A stretch of 64,000 bases of DNA from Juglans regia (Eukaryota > Streptophyta > Magnoliopsida > Fagales > Juglandaceae): the NCBI RefSeq assembly GCF_001411555.2, contig NC_049912.1:2993001-3057000 (forward strand). The letters are read 5' to 3'. Shown piece after piece: positions 9,847-22,299 of this stretch; position 1 is the first letter of the stretch; every line of letters starts with the position of its first letter. The translations under genes were made by a program, and so were the position numbers. A model generated the notes under the pieces. That model searched no databases, was not told the DNA's origin, and saw nothing but the letters and a program-made list of their open reading frames with translations.

Positions 9847-12800
9847 TCATAACTTTCTTAGAACAATTACAAAGGTGATTGGCTCAATTTTTTCTATACC
9901 CATTTCTTCATCCACCAATCTTCCATAGTGCTCAAACAAATGGTCTAAAATCCCCTCTCCAAAGTGGTGGCAAATCATGGATTCTTGGATAGCCCTCACT
10001 GTCCTTGCAACTTCTGCTCCATAGCTGATGATCTTACCTGCATGATCATCCTTTTGATCTTCATTATTGCTCTCTATTTGAAACATCTCCAGTCGGTCCA
10101 ACCCAAAAGAACCTTCCTTTCTCACTTCATCTTCTATTTCATTCTTCGATGGTGCATAGAAATGCACATCATAAGAGTCGAGCTTCTCTTCCTCAACTTC
10201 CCCCTTTTACATCAAAAGACACAAATAACACAAAAACAAACATCAATCTATTATTAAAACGTTATTTATGTATAAAAATATAATTTCTCTATGTGCACGA
10301 GTACCAAAAAATTGATAAATATGTTGTCATGTTTCTTATAAGTTCTTTCCCGCTTGTTTAAAAAAGATCAGTATCTTCCCTTAATAATTAGTAGAGTAAT
10401 GATATACACCATACCACCATCTTACTTTCATCCCATTATGTAAAATGTGATATATTTATTACCATTAGATGATAAAAAATTATCTAATAAATGATCATTT
10501 AATGATGATAAATGTATCACATTATATTCGGTGAGATAAAAGTAAGATGGTGGTGTAGTATATAGAATTTTCCTAATTAGTAACACATATATAGGAAGAC
10601 CACTAAGGTGGGTGATGGCTTGATGGTCATTGCATGGATTACTTACAAGTAGTTTGGTATGTACTAGCTACTTAGCTAGGCCCTGAGTTCGAATCTAAAT
10701 ATGAATTTAGCTTAAACTATTAATATTAGCCGCCTAAAGATTCATTGAATTTATTAGTGGGATTGGAGTTTAAGCTATGGCTCAAATCTAACTAAATGGA
10801 GTGTTTGCAGCTAATTCTCGTCTTCGAGGTAGGGTGCTACTATGGTCACACCCAGATAAGAAAGCCACCTCTGGTTGTGATCTCTCCTGATCTTACCATT
10901 TATTCACTAAAAAAAGGTTATATATAGGAAGCTAGGGTTGGGGAAAAAAAAATATATTAATTGTCTGTCTGCATACTTTGATATATAACCTATATATATA
11001 TCATGCTCCTTAAAAGTTTAAAACCATATATATCTTCACCTTATGTAAACATGACTAAGTGTGGCACTAATATATAATTTGTTGTAGTACACAAATTAGT
11101 ACTATATATGTCCAAAACAATAAATTATAATTTTGTATAACTTCAATTTTCTAAAATCATTTATATATATAGTCCAATTTCACCGAGTTAACATTAACTT
11201 TGTAACTGCTAACACCATCACAATTAATCCTTCCATCTAATCCGAGACTTAATTATCACAACCTCAAAATCTAGGATATATAGCACAATATCGCTCTTAC
11301 TAGTTGCATTAATATATATATATATATATATATGTAGTGTGTGTGTGTGTATTTCCCAGATCAGAGGTTTCAACTATAAATCGATAATAGTTATTACTAA
11401 TGATAGGAAAAGAAGTGATGATCGATCTAGCTAGGACATGATCGAAAACTATTTATAAGATGGTCTCCAGAAACCACAACATGATGATAAAGTCACTAAG
11501 GTCTGTTTGACAACACAAATATTCTAAAGTATTTTAAGATATTCTTAGATATTTCTTTTCTAAACATCACTCAAATATAAAATACCTTTCAATTTTTAAT
11601 TTTTTTTATCTAATTATTATAATTTTTACAAGAAAAAATCTTCTCATCATCTGGTTCATATATTTTACACCACACACCTAACATTGGCAAACCGGATTCA
11701 TGAATTAAATATAAAAACACTCAAACCGGCCCCAGTTCCTCTCCTCTCGTTCAGGTGTTCTTGTCTCTTTACGTATAAAAAACTTGATGAAAAAAAAGTA
11801 AATTAATTAGTCAAAGAGAACCAACCCAAAACTTGATTACAGAGCAGCAAATAATTCACAGTGAGAGAGAGAGAGGGCTCGAGAAGAGAGAGAGAGAGAA
11901 GAGAGAGAAATTCAGAAAGTGGACAGCTTTCGAGGAGAGAGATCAGATGCGTATGGGGAAATGGAGAAATGGCAGAATGAAAAAAAAAAACCAGCAGTGT
12001 GGTGTAGAGGCTGTGTATAGTCCTCTGTTCACCAACTCTTAAACAAAATATAAAAAATATTATTTTTTAAATTTTAAAATAAAAATTATATGAAAAATTA
12101 TATTCAAATAATTTTTTAATTTTATAATATTTTTATTTAATTTTTTTCTTCTCCTTTAACAAAACCCAATAAAACATATAAGTTATTAAAATCATTCACT
12201 ATTATTCACATATATACTGATATATTCTAAGCATTCAAACGGGTCCTGAATCTACATGATATCATGGACATAAACAAAAATAAATTGGATGAGTAAAAAT
12301 AGAATTTGAGAGATGCTCCTACCCGAGGATAATCCACCAAGTGATAAAAAAAAAGGTAGTACTACTTTATTTATCCAAGAAGGGTTTCAAGGCTCAAACG
12401 AATTCAATGGAAGTGAAATTGTTTCATATTTTCATTTCAAAGATGTGCTAAGATATATAATTAATCGAGTAATTAAAGAGCTATGCATGAATTAGATACC
12501 ATTCCAAATGTCTAAACTCGATCTATATACATCGATCTCACATGAGAAGAAGCTTCCAAAGTAGAACAAGGAAAAAGATCATCATGAGGGGCATCGACCA
12601 GAAGTAAAGTTGATATATATATATATATATATATATAAGGATCGATATATAAGGAAACTAATTAAAAGAATATATATGACAGCTGTAGAAGAAAAGGATA
12701 GGGTGAAAAAATAGTAAATACAATGGCCTGCATCTCTAGTTCCCTAACTTGTTTCATTTGGAGGGGGAAAAAGGCTAGCTAGTCTAGTCATGCATGAATC

Positions 12801-14305
12801 TAAATAATGCCCGAGAGATAAAAACTCCTAATCTGGTTAAGTCTAGATCAACAATAATGTGAATTTTGAAAAAGAATATCAGTAGATCAACCAGTTCTTT
12901 AAAATATCGAAGAAATAATAAAATATGAAAACATTAAGAAAGAAGAAAGAAACTCATGAGGAGATCAGGACAATAATTTAATTTATAAGCGGTTTGATCC
13001 TAGAGGCTTATCATGTTCACCATATAATTATATAGTAGAAATTAAGCTTAGATCAATTAGCTACATGATCTTAATTTACTACATTGTGTTCATCAAATAA
13101 TCTATATATATATATATTTATATTGCGGTTTATATATGATCATGTTGTAATTAGCAAGTGCTGTTGGTGGATTGTTGGGTTCTAGGGTTTATATCTGATG
13201 TGAGACTAGACTAGACTAGACTAATATATGTTAACACATATATCTTAACACATATATGTTAAGATATAAAATAATAAAATCTACCTCTTCCCATTAGTTT
13301 TAGTTTTTGGGACAAGTGGTGATTTTATATGGTATCAAAGCAGAGTTTCTGAGTTCGAACCCTGATTATACATTCCATCCCATTTAATTAAATATTGACA
13401 AAGAAGAAATCACGGATGGCGTGATTTAGGTGGATTCCCTTATAACACATATCCCCAAAAACTCAAGGTGTAAGCTAGCTTGATCAATTTAGAAGAAAAA
13501 GGTCAGAGTCGATCGGAAGAACTTGTTCAAATCTCGATTAGTAGTACCATTTTAGTGAAATTCAATGTAGGAATGGATATAATTTCTGTTATCAATATAT
13601 ATGCATATATATATATATCACAATATTCAAGTTCAAATAATACCATAAATAACCATGATCAGCTAGCTACATGACCATCCAATAGATCAATATATTGGAT
13701 ACCCTAAATATATAACTGATCACAAGATGACAATATCAAAAGTTAGCCCACAATCCGGAAAAAGTCTTGCCAATAGAACAGTAAATGCAACTGAACGAAA
13801 GATTAACCTTAATTAGAGTTAAAGAGAAGCAAAGCCGGAGGTTACAAGTACTACAACCGGCCTTGATATTTTCTATTCTGTCAGCTAGCCCTGTTTTAAG
13901 ACTACTTAACCGTATAATTAGAAACCTTATCATACAGCAACAAAGAAATTCAATAATTGCAGGGTATGCACAATGAAGTTAATTAATGGAATTTGCTAAC
14001 AAAAAAGAAATTGAAACAAACTTGGTAGCTAGCTAGGTTTTTTTTTTACATTGAAATGATCGAGTTGGATCGCGCACTATATGATTAAATATATATATAT
14101 ATATATGTATTCTGATTTATAGCATATATATATACATATATTGATGCTACATGTCAAGTTGTACGTTTGGCTAGAATCCTCGTTAGATTTACAGCATGAT
14201 GCATATTGTTATATCAGAAACCAATATTCATCCAGAAAACATGATCAGCAAATGGGAAGATCGAAGTGAATTATCTAATTAATGATTTAATTGACCATGC
14301 ATGCA

Positions 14306-14385
<80 letters not shown>

Positions 14386-14901
14386 AGCTAGCAAGGATAT
14401 AACTAATAGAAAGGAAAAAAACAAAAAAAGTAATCCTAAATTAAAGTTACTAGAAAACTCTAAAAAGTACACGATGAAGATATATATAATACCTATCCTA
14501 CTGGACGGGAAAACAAATCCAATATAATTATTATTTCGTACAAAAAAAAAAGAGATTTAAAATTATTAGGAAAACCAAAAACGTACAAAAGCATTCCTGC
14601 TCATTTTTCCTACTCAAATTAAGGTGATCCCTTTTAAGTGGGATATTATCATAAGAGATATGTTAATGATATATGCATGAAATCATGAGCCCTACCACAC
14701 TTATTGCTTATTAATGTAGGCTAGCTAGCTGTAGGCATATATATATATATATATAGGTCCACTTCATATGTCTCTCTTCGATCTATTTTAGTGGATGTTT
14801 TTCCTAATCTATGAACTCGATCATCTTCAGGATCATTGTCTTCAAGATGATCAACCGATGATGGATTCCATTCTATATATATATATATGCATTTATCGCC
14901 C

Positions 14902-14940
<39 letters not shown>

Positions 14941-16371
14941 TCTTCGACCTTATCATATGTTGGTCTAATTAAAAAAACTCATTCTCCTTGCATCCACCAT
15001 TAATTAATTTTGTTAAGAGTACTACATATAATTCTCCTGTCAAATACTTTCTTGATCAATGATTAATGTCTTTTCTTCATGAGTTTCTTTTGCAGCACAA
15101 AATCCACACACATATAGAGAGATGATCGGGAATTAATTAAAGACTGTTGCAACCTGACTTCAAATTTACTCCTCGGGCACAATTTTGGCAAAATAAATTT
15201 ATATCAGCATTTTAACTATCATCTTAATTTTCATCATCTCTTAATCAGGCCGTAGTATTGAATGCATGATTTAAAGTCGATATATAAACAATTAAAACTG
15301 AAATTTTAAGATATATGCTACGTACATACTTAAATACATACGTAGCAGTGATGAAATTAAGGATAATGATTAATAGGATGATGAAAAACATTACTAATTT
15401 TTTGGTACAATTCTTATATAGTACTCATATAATATATATAATCCTCAACCTATGGATGAATATCATGATTTTAATGTACGCTTCAATTCATGATCTTTAT
15501 CCGTGATCTGATGACTCGATCGTATCTTCTTTTTATATATATATATATATCGTCTCCTTCATATTTGCATTTATCTTCACCAGCAGAGCTAATTAGGCCC
15601 TTTAATTTACATATATTATTAATCCAATCACGTCATGAGTACTCTATTCATTAAGAAATAATAATAATAATAATAATAGTCCAATCACACTCACTTTAAT
15701 TTGGTCCTCAGGATCCTCATGATATATATTCGATTCAATGAATTAATTAACGTCCTGATCTCAAATTGATCTATATATATATATATATATATATGATCAA
15801 GATCTATATATATACCATAAACATCAAAACTTGGTAAACAATATTATTAATTATCGATCATTAAATGTTTGTCTAAACCCAAAAGTTTGTCTAATTAAAT
15901 GTTTGTCTAAATTACTCAAAATTTCATTAATTCGAACGTCAGTATATATGTACTCTGCATAATAAACCCAAAATTTCAATTATCTCATGATGAGATGATT
16001 AGAAACACCACGTACGACAACCTTATACGCATGCACCTTTGACGTACGTACGTACAAGACTACAACCCTAATTCTATGAATGCTACTTATAATTAAAATT
16101 CCAGAAAAGAAATAAAGCAGAAGCTTTAAAGAGGAAACAAATCCAATCCTATCATAAAGGTAATCACAAAATCAAATCCTAGAGTTTTTTACTTGCGCTA
16201 AAACGTCTGAAAAAGTATAAAAAGTGGTCCTAAAGTTAGTGAGAAAACCCTAAATTAATCAAGAAAAAAAAAACACCCTAGCTCTTTCTAATTGAAAGCA
16301 TGACGTACGTACTTGTGCCCTACCCCGACATATTTTTTTTTGTTTATTTTTGTTTTTCGTTTGTTTATTGA

Positions 16372-16409
<38 letters not shown>

Positions 16410-17471
16410 AAGTGATAATAGTATCTTCAACTGCTACTGCGACTTTTGATCATATTCTGGATTACTCTAACACACGCATGAGTAGTACGGTATACCTTAG
16501 CGATCAATTCGGCAAAGGACTGTGAGAGAAGTTCCCAGAAGAAACAGTTGCCTCTATCAACATGATCTGGACCTCTCCTTCCAAGGAAGATTAGCACCAT
16601 TCTTCCTCCAACAATGAGCTCCTCGGACCGTGACCGGAGAAACAACGTGAAGTCCTCCTGGAATTGCTTGTAGTATGCTTGAGAAACCTGTGGAGGGCTG
16701 GATTCAGAAATGTAAACGTGGCCTTTGTTTATTGACCCACCCTTCTCATCGTAAAGAGCCGGAGGAACCTGCATCAACCAATGAATGATAAGCATGCACT
16801 AGGTAAATTAAACTTGAGATCAAAGATTGAAAAAAAGGGACCGAGCTAGCTAGCTAGAGATCAAAAGATCAGTCTGAGTACCCTGGAGAGCCAGTGCAAA
16901 CTGTAGGATGAATAGACAAAGTGCAAGCAATTGTTGGGGAAAAGTCTTCCATAAAAGGAGCCAGCATAGCCTCCTATGAAAATAGAGGGAATACATGATC
17001 CACCGCTTTTTTCTTGTCTAAGCTCCCTGTAGAATTCTGGCAAGGCTTTGAAGATTGAGTTGAAGTCATTTGTTGGAAGATCATTAAGGTAGACACGAAA
17101 TTCTGGTGGTGGATGCAATATTTTATGGCTACTTCCTTCAACAGCTTCGACAATATCTTTAATGATGGTTAAGGTATTGGGTCCAGAAGAGCAACCCAAA
17201 TCAGCTACTCCTATGCTCTTTGGAGTTGTTTTGATGAAAAGTTCTTGGATAGTATCTGTCGTGATGTGTCTCACCATATCAGAGGCCTTCTTCTGTAACC
17301 ATATTCAAAATTGACAAATGAAATGAAAGGAAACGGTCATGAAACTTAGAAAATTTAAGAGTTTCAAGAGATGATGATCAGATCATGTGGGTAGACCTGA
17401 AGTGAGGAATTTCTGGCATAGCTGGTGACACCAACCCCTCCAGTCATGTGGAACACTTTCTCCGGATCCAT
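9847..17471 (-). CDS. SABATH-family carboxyl methyltransferase (JMT/SAMT type), 4 exons
   Basis: Exons (minus strand): 17471-17397, 17292-16882, 16768-16496 and 10203-9847. All junctions are GT-AG, all introns phase 0; total 371 residues, the usual SABATH length. The start [14 protein letters not shown] is the first ATG after an in-frame stop. Exon 1 ends ARNSSLQ and exon 2 opens [11 protein letters not shown], as in the family. The SAM-binding motif is [13 protein letters not shown]. Other family marks are [65 protein letters not shown], and in exon 4 [19 protein letters not shown] and a [11 protein letters not shown] end. The family transfers methyl from SAM to carboxyl groups of small acids such as jasmonate or salicylate, in the cytosol; the substrate cannot be fixed from sequence alone. 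[11 protein letters not shown] has V where many relatives have E. All four exons are open. Intron 3 is about 6.3 kb and full of repeats. Confidence 0.9.
10394..10574. mobile_element. hAT-type MITE with 8-bp target-site duplication
   Basis: A 181-bp near-palindromic element. The left arm (GATATACACCATACCACC then ATCTTACTTTCATC) matches the reverse complement of the right arm (CTATATACTACACCACC then ATCTTACTTTTATC), and the pairing runs on for tens of bases inward. It is flanked by perfect AATTAGTA copies at 10386-10393 and 10575-10582. An 8-bp duplication is the hAT signature. Non-autonomous, with no ORF. Confidence 0.85.
10599..10919 (+). mobile_element. SINE with 12-bp target-site duplication
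   Basis: Element of about 321 bp between perfect ATATATAGGAAG copies (10587-10598 and 10920-10931). Near its start it has an A-box-like GATGGCTTGATGG (about 10615) and further in a B-box-like GAGTTCGAATCT (about 10685). It ends in an A-rich tail, ACTAAAAAAAGG. It fits a tRNA-derived SINE transcribed by RNA polymerase III. It sits 25 bp from the hAT MITE, in the SABATH intron. Confidence 0.75.
13257..13343 (+). mobile_element. TRIM-like LTR end with primer-binding site
   Basis: The sequence opens TGTTAAGATATAAAATAA and leads to a primer-binding-like TGGTATCAAAGCAG (13330-13343), matching the initiator-tRNA-Met PBS consensus TGGTATCAGAGC with one change. The short LTR-like part (about 73 bp) suits a TRIM element. 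A hairpin ATATCTTAACA/TGTTAAGATAT spans 13240-13267. No second LTR was identified. Confidence 0.45.
14310..14383. repeat. Compound (TA)n(GA)n microsatellite
   Basis: About 33 bp of TA followed directly by about 41 bp of GA, within the SABATH intron. Confidence 0.95.
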
Positions 17472-17596
17472 GTTTGGTTGAAGCTCTTGCTTTTCCACTG
17501 CCCTTGAACATGGTGCTTTTTTCTTTGGTTGGTCTCATTTTAAAGGCAGTTCTAATGATGTAGTTCTTTACCTTTTTGGCTTCTACTGTTCTTAAA

Positions 17597-17608
17597 AAAA
17601 ATATATAC
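17597..17608 (-). promoter_or_regulatory. Candidate TATA box of the SABATH gene
   Basis: On the minus strand GTATATATTTTT lies about 130 bp upstream of the ATG at 17471, a normal TATA-to-start distance. The region is generally TA-rich, so the call is weak. Confidence 0.35.
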
Positions 17609-18231
17609 ATATATCTCACTAGTTTTCACGGTAGTTGAAACCGCATCTAATGTGTAATCAATGATTATGGGATTGAACTTAATTACTTATTATGCATTAA
17701 TGCTGAGAATAGGGTATGCCATTCTAAGATTAAAACTGATAAATATCTATACAAACATATATATATATATATATGGTCCATGATAAATATCATGTAGGTT
17801 TTATATTTATTATTTTTTTAAAGTGATTATATGACGCTTATATACTCACGATTATAACTATCATTTCTCATATAAATATATATATATATTATATGGTTCA
17901 TGATGCACGGGCTTGCACTAGCTAGCTAGCTAGCAGGGATGTCATAGACAAATTAATTATGGAAATAGCTAGCTAGCTTAATTAATTAATTAGATATGTT
18001 TGGGCTTAGGGTACTCAGATATTGATCTCATGATTGGCATCTTATTCTTTGGGCCAATCAGTTAATTTTACTTTAGTTGGCCGGACACATGAGATTCTTA
18101 TCTATATATCGTCTTTCCAGCAAAAACAAAAAATAAAAATAACACTGGTGCAGGACACGTGTTGCCTGCCCCAAGGACAGTTGAAGGACCTGGCCCTAGT
18201 GGGTGCCACGATCGAAATGGCCATTTTCACT

Positions 18232-18238
<7 letters not shown>

Positions 18239-18270
<32 letters not shown>
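18239..18270. repeat. (TA)n microsatellite
   Basis: Pure TA run of about 32 bp. Confidence 0.95.
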
Positions 18271-18271
<1 letters not shown>

Positions 18272-19029
18272 CTGCCAATAATATTATTAATGCTGCTAAC
18301 TTAATTCCAAGATTACTGTTTAAGTGCACGGGTATGAGTTAATGTGTGTTAAGGTGGTTGGTTAATGTTTGCATTTAAGAGTCCAATTAGTAGATGTCAT
18401 TTTCAGATCATGAGCTAAAAGTCATATGTGCATGCATGCGCACTTATATATATATAATTAATTCCCAAATATTTAATATATATTTACCTAAAATTAAATA
18501 CCTTATCTTAATTCCATTAATGTGACTATATATATAATTAATTATCTTGATGCAATAAATATCAGCCGTAATGCACGAATCTTAATTTTATGGGGTATTA
18601 GCATTGGCGAATCTAAGGAGGACTAGTAAATATATTTTGAAGTAATACTCCTTTATTTTTTTTGAATAATCCGTACTCTTTATTTGTCTCCATCTGGCCT
18701 CTTAAATTAATATTAATCCATATTCAAATGTTTAAACACATACACTTTGCATCTTTAAATTTTTAAGAATTTGATTTGATGTACTTTGCAACCAAATCAA
18801 TTGAAAGTGACAATTTGCATAATTAATCAAACTACCAAAAGGTTTATACTTTGTAACCTTGTTTAATTGGGGTTGCATCTTTGTAATTTGCAGAGAGTAG
18901 AAAAAAAGAAGTGGGGATGGGGGGAGGGGGGCGCCGGAGGAGAAGAGGGAAACATTTATTTTAGGGTTTTTCTTTGGGCAGGGGCATTGGAAGAGAAAAG
19001 GAGAAGAGGGAAACAATGTCTAAATGCGT

Positions 19030-19513
19030 TCGAACAGGTTGTAAATGCATTCAAATAGAAACTATCCTTGTTCGAAAGTAGTTTGTGATTTGAAAAAAAA
19101 ATGGCGTGTTCTACTTCTCGGATTATATTTCATTGAAATTTGTGTTGGAATGGATATATACCGTTTAATTGGATTTAAGATAGTTTGAACGTATTTGTAA
19201 TTGTTCAAACACATTTGTCACTCTTCAAACATATTTGTTACCATTCAAACGGGTTTGGTATTATTTGAACGGAATTGACATTGTTTGAATGGATATAATA
19301 AACCGTTTGAACAGACAATCACTTTTAGGGACAACTGATTTCGTCCCTAAATGTTATCGTTCGAACGACAAATTATATATGGTTCAAATAGTTTTTACAA
19401 CTTGGACTTTTTTGGGACAAAATTTGAATTTCGTCTCTAAAAATTACTTTCAGGGATGAAAAAAATTTCGTCCCAAATAAATTTTATTCCTAAAAATCAA
19501 ATTTATTGTAGTG
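19030..19513. mobile_element. CACTA-like terminal region with subterminal repeats
   Basis: The right end TTTATTGTAGTG reads CACTACAATAAA on the other strand, like a CACTA terminus. Inward lie inverted TAGGGAC...TTTCGTCCC motifs (19326-19485). Farther in are many short GTTCGAAC/GTTTGAACG/TTCAAACG motifs spaced some 20-35 bp apart in both orientations (about 19030-19400), as expected of CACTA subterminal repeats. The other end and any transposase were not found, so it is a fragment. Confidence 0.55.
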
Positions 19514-20039
19514 TTTATTTATTTTTATTTACTTATTTATTATTATTTTATAAATAAATGTGAAGAGCACTGTATCGACAACCGAATCATCATCATAGGT
19601 CGGGGATAATTTTTTCCTCTATTCTAGTTTGTTATGAAAATTTAGACATTAACAAGTCCAAAATGTTAATTTTTTTCATATAGTTTAACAGACCAATATT
19701 GTGTAAGTTTTTATAATTTGAGATGTAAAGTGCAAAAATCTTAATAGTTTGAGGGAGCATTAATGTGTCGTACGGTATTGGTTATTTCTTTGTTGACATA
19801 TATTAATTGTGCATATATCCCTGCGATGCACGAAAAAATTATCAAGTTTTAAATTTTTTTTATAACCTGATTGTGGTTTTTTTTTTTTTAATGTAGGTGG
19901 CATTATTCGATTACTAGCAAGGAAGAAATACGAAGTCATGTTTATATTTATAGCCTTTCAAATTATTTTAATTTCAATGATATATGAAAAATTCATGATC
20001 AATCATTTATTGCAAGATTGGATGATATGTGTGAGGGGG

Positions 20040-20520
20040 TAAATACACCAGATTTAAAATGGTTCTCAAAACTCAACCCATCAAATGGTCATCACAAGAA
20101 GACAAATGAAGAGAGAAGGAAATGTGACAAGAAAGGACAAGAGGGTGAGGGTGTCAGGAGGCATGGAGGTGTCAGGATAAAGTAGGAAAGGGAGGGACGA
20201 TTAGACACGCAAAGTAGACATCCCTCACCACTACCGAAATGCACGCGTGACGAGAGAATAGATAAAAGAGGAACGTCCAGACGACATCAAGGGTCTCTTA
20301 TTCTACTTCTTCTTCAACCCTAGGACAGAGAGTTCCAGAGAGAACATATTTTCCAACAAGTAGATCTCCAGCTCTCATTATATAATGAAAAATGAGCGGC
20401 TATGAAAGATTATAAACAAGCATATTATAATAGAATCTCTCCTCCCCAAACCCATGTGGATGTAGACCTACTTCAAAAATGGTAGCCTAGTAGGGCATAG
20501 ATCTAGAGACAAAGCTAGTG
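20040..20520 (+). repeat. Possible LTR fragment
   Basis: Purine-rich text, then a segment (AATAGAATCTCTCCTCCCC, then CCCATGTGGATGTAGACC) that recalls the U5 region of plant Gypsy LTRs. No second LTR, PBS or coding part was located. Confidence 0.35.
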
Positions 20521-21235
20521 TGGATATATAAATACATGCAAGAAGTATATGATAAGGATGTGAGAATATATAGTCAAAGTCTTTTTGGTCATGAGCATGC
20601 AAGTAGGATTAATGGGAAAAGCGAATTAGAGATAAGGTTGCTTTTTTCTTTATGCATAAGTTTTTCAATGCACCAGTACACATGGAGGAGCTTTGGTAAT
20701 GATTCATTGGTTCTCTTCCTTGGTTAATTTAATTGGAAGATCATGATCAATGAATCCAATGATGTCTTCTTTTGGTTTTGTTTTCTTTAGCTTTTGCTTC
20801 TCCCTCATAATGCGTTTCTCAATCATGTCTTTGCTATTGCTTTGACTTTTATATATATGTGTTTGAAGTCCTCGTCAATGTCGTCATGTCAACCCAACAA
20901 AATAAAACTTGGAAACACTTTTCTTTCATGGAACCCAAGTTATGCAAATTAAAGAGGGAATTATACATGCTAGCTAGCTCGCTCGCTCGCTCGCTCGTTT
21001 AATTCTTGGAGATGAAATCATTGAAATGTGTTTAGACAATTATAAGTTGAAATTAAGTTAAAGAAATTTCTTGAGTAGTGTACCATTACACTGATTATGC
21101 AATATCTTTAACTATGATATCTCGTATTTAGCATTAGAAGGTAGTGAATAGGATCGATCTGATCATATTATTAATTCGAGAGTAGAAGTTTTTATTCTTT
21201 TATAATGATTTCAAGAGTTTGATTGTAATATCGAC

Positions 21236-21412
21236 TCTTATCTCATCTCATCTCAACATTATAATTTTTATAAATTTTTATATAAAATATAATAAATAAT
21301 AATTCAATTTTTTTAAATCTCAAAACAATAATAATATTAAAAATATATATATTATAATAATATTTTATTCAACTTTCAACTTTTATCTAAAATTATATAT
21401 CTCATCTCACTT
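21236..21412. repeat. AT-rich CGTTTGGAT-type MITE, degenerate copy
   Basis: Has the family interior (TCTCATCTCATCTCAACATT, TAAAATATAATAAATAAT, TTATTCAACTTTCAACTTTT) in the same orientation as 8627-8826. The ends are decayed. Confidence 0.6.
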
Positions 21413-21478
21413 AAAAATATATGACTTGAGTCATGCCACAAGATACTTGATTCTGCTGCTTCACCTCACTTAAAAAGG

Positions 21479-21640
21479 AGTAATGCTAATACAAATTTCA
21501 AATAGACAAATCACATACAAGTCTTTTATAAAATAATGGGTCATACTAATAAATAATAATTTTTTTTACACTTTTTTAAAATGAGGTCTATTTTTTTTAT
21601 AAAAATTTGTATGAAATTTATCTATTTAAGATTTGCCTTA
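21479..21640. repeat. Foldback MITE
   Basis: The left arm AATTTCAAATAGACAAATC, then CATACAAGTCTTTTATAAAA, pairs with the reverse complement of the right arm, AATCTTAAATAGATAAATT then CATACAAATTTTTATAAAA. It begins AGTAATGCTAATAC. The interior is short and non-coding. Confidence 0.6.
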
Positions 21641-21835
21641 AAAAATGAGGTACGTGTAATACATGCCTCAAACGGTATAATTGTTGAGAAGTTGAGAACT
21701 TGGTGGACATAACAAGTTGGGATGTGTTGGGAGTTTCAGAACAGTTGATAAAGAAGGACGATGAAGCGTTATTAAAATATATATGAATTGTAGCAAATTA
21801 ACAAGTTTGAGAATGAGGTGATGTCTAACGTCCGG

Positions 21836-21838
<3 letters not shown>

Positions 21839-21898
<60 letters not shown>
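21839..21898. repeat. (AG)n microsatellite, 60 bp
   Basis: Uninterrupted AG dinucleotide run, the longest pure simple repeat in the window. Confidence 0.97.
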
Positions 21899-21900
<2 letters not shown>

Positions 21901-22299
21901 TGCTTGCACTCTTAAAAAGCAGAACACGCCCTGCCCTCACCTTCCCGGACACGATGGGAAAGGGTCGTAACTCGAAAGCCATACAGAATGGGCTATTACT
22001 GCTTAATTCTCAATCTGTGCGATGGGACGGGACGGGAGATTTACTAGTTTTTTTGGGTCACCTCTCAAGAGTCAAGTGCCAGAATACCTAATCTAGATTG
22101 CAATGCCACTAAAATTGAAAGAGGGAAGGAGATAAAATTTGTTCACAAGTTTTAACCGATTATTAATCAATAGATTACGTACTAACGGAAGGAAGCTTTA
22201 AAATTATTAGAATTATAAGTTAGAAATTAAAGTGCAAATCATATATATGAACATCGTGTTTCGTATATATTTGAGTCAAGTTCTGATAATTTAGATATT

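Larger units (their letters stand above)
10204..16495 (-). other. Large third intron of the SABATH gene
   Basis: A 6.29-kb intron with donor GTATAC (16495 downward) and acceptor AAAAG (10204). It holds a hAT-type MITE, a SINE with a 12-bp duplication, a TRIM-like LTR piece and many TA and GA runs (for example 12617-12637, 14310-14383, 14906-14938, 16378-16406). No other coding exon was recognised. SABATH introns are usually a few hundred bases, so this one is strongly expanded. Confidence 0.8.

Noticed and set aside
14287..14527. Open frames on both strands over TA and GA runs
   Set aside because: The peptides are pure simple-repeat translations (YIYIYI, RERERE).
21668..21982. 104-residue minus frame with a long SLSLSL stretch
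   Set aside because: It reads through the 60-bp AG microsatellite; not a gene.
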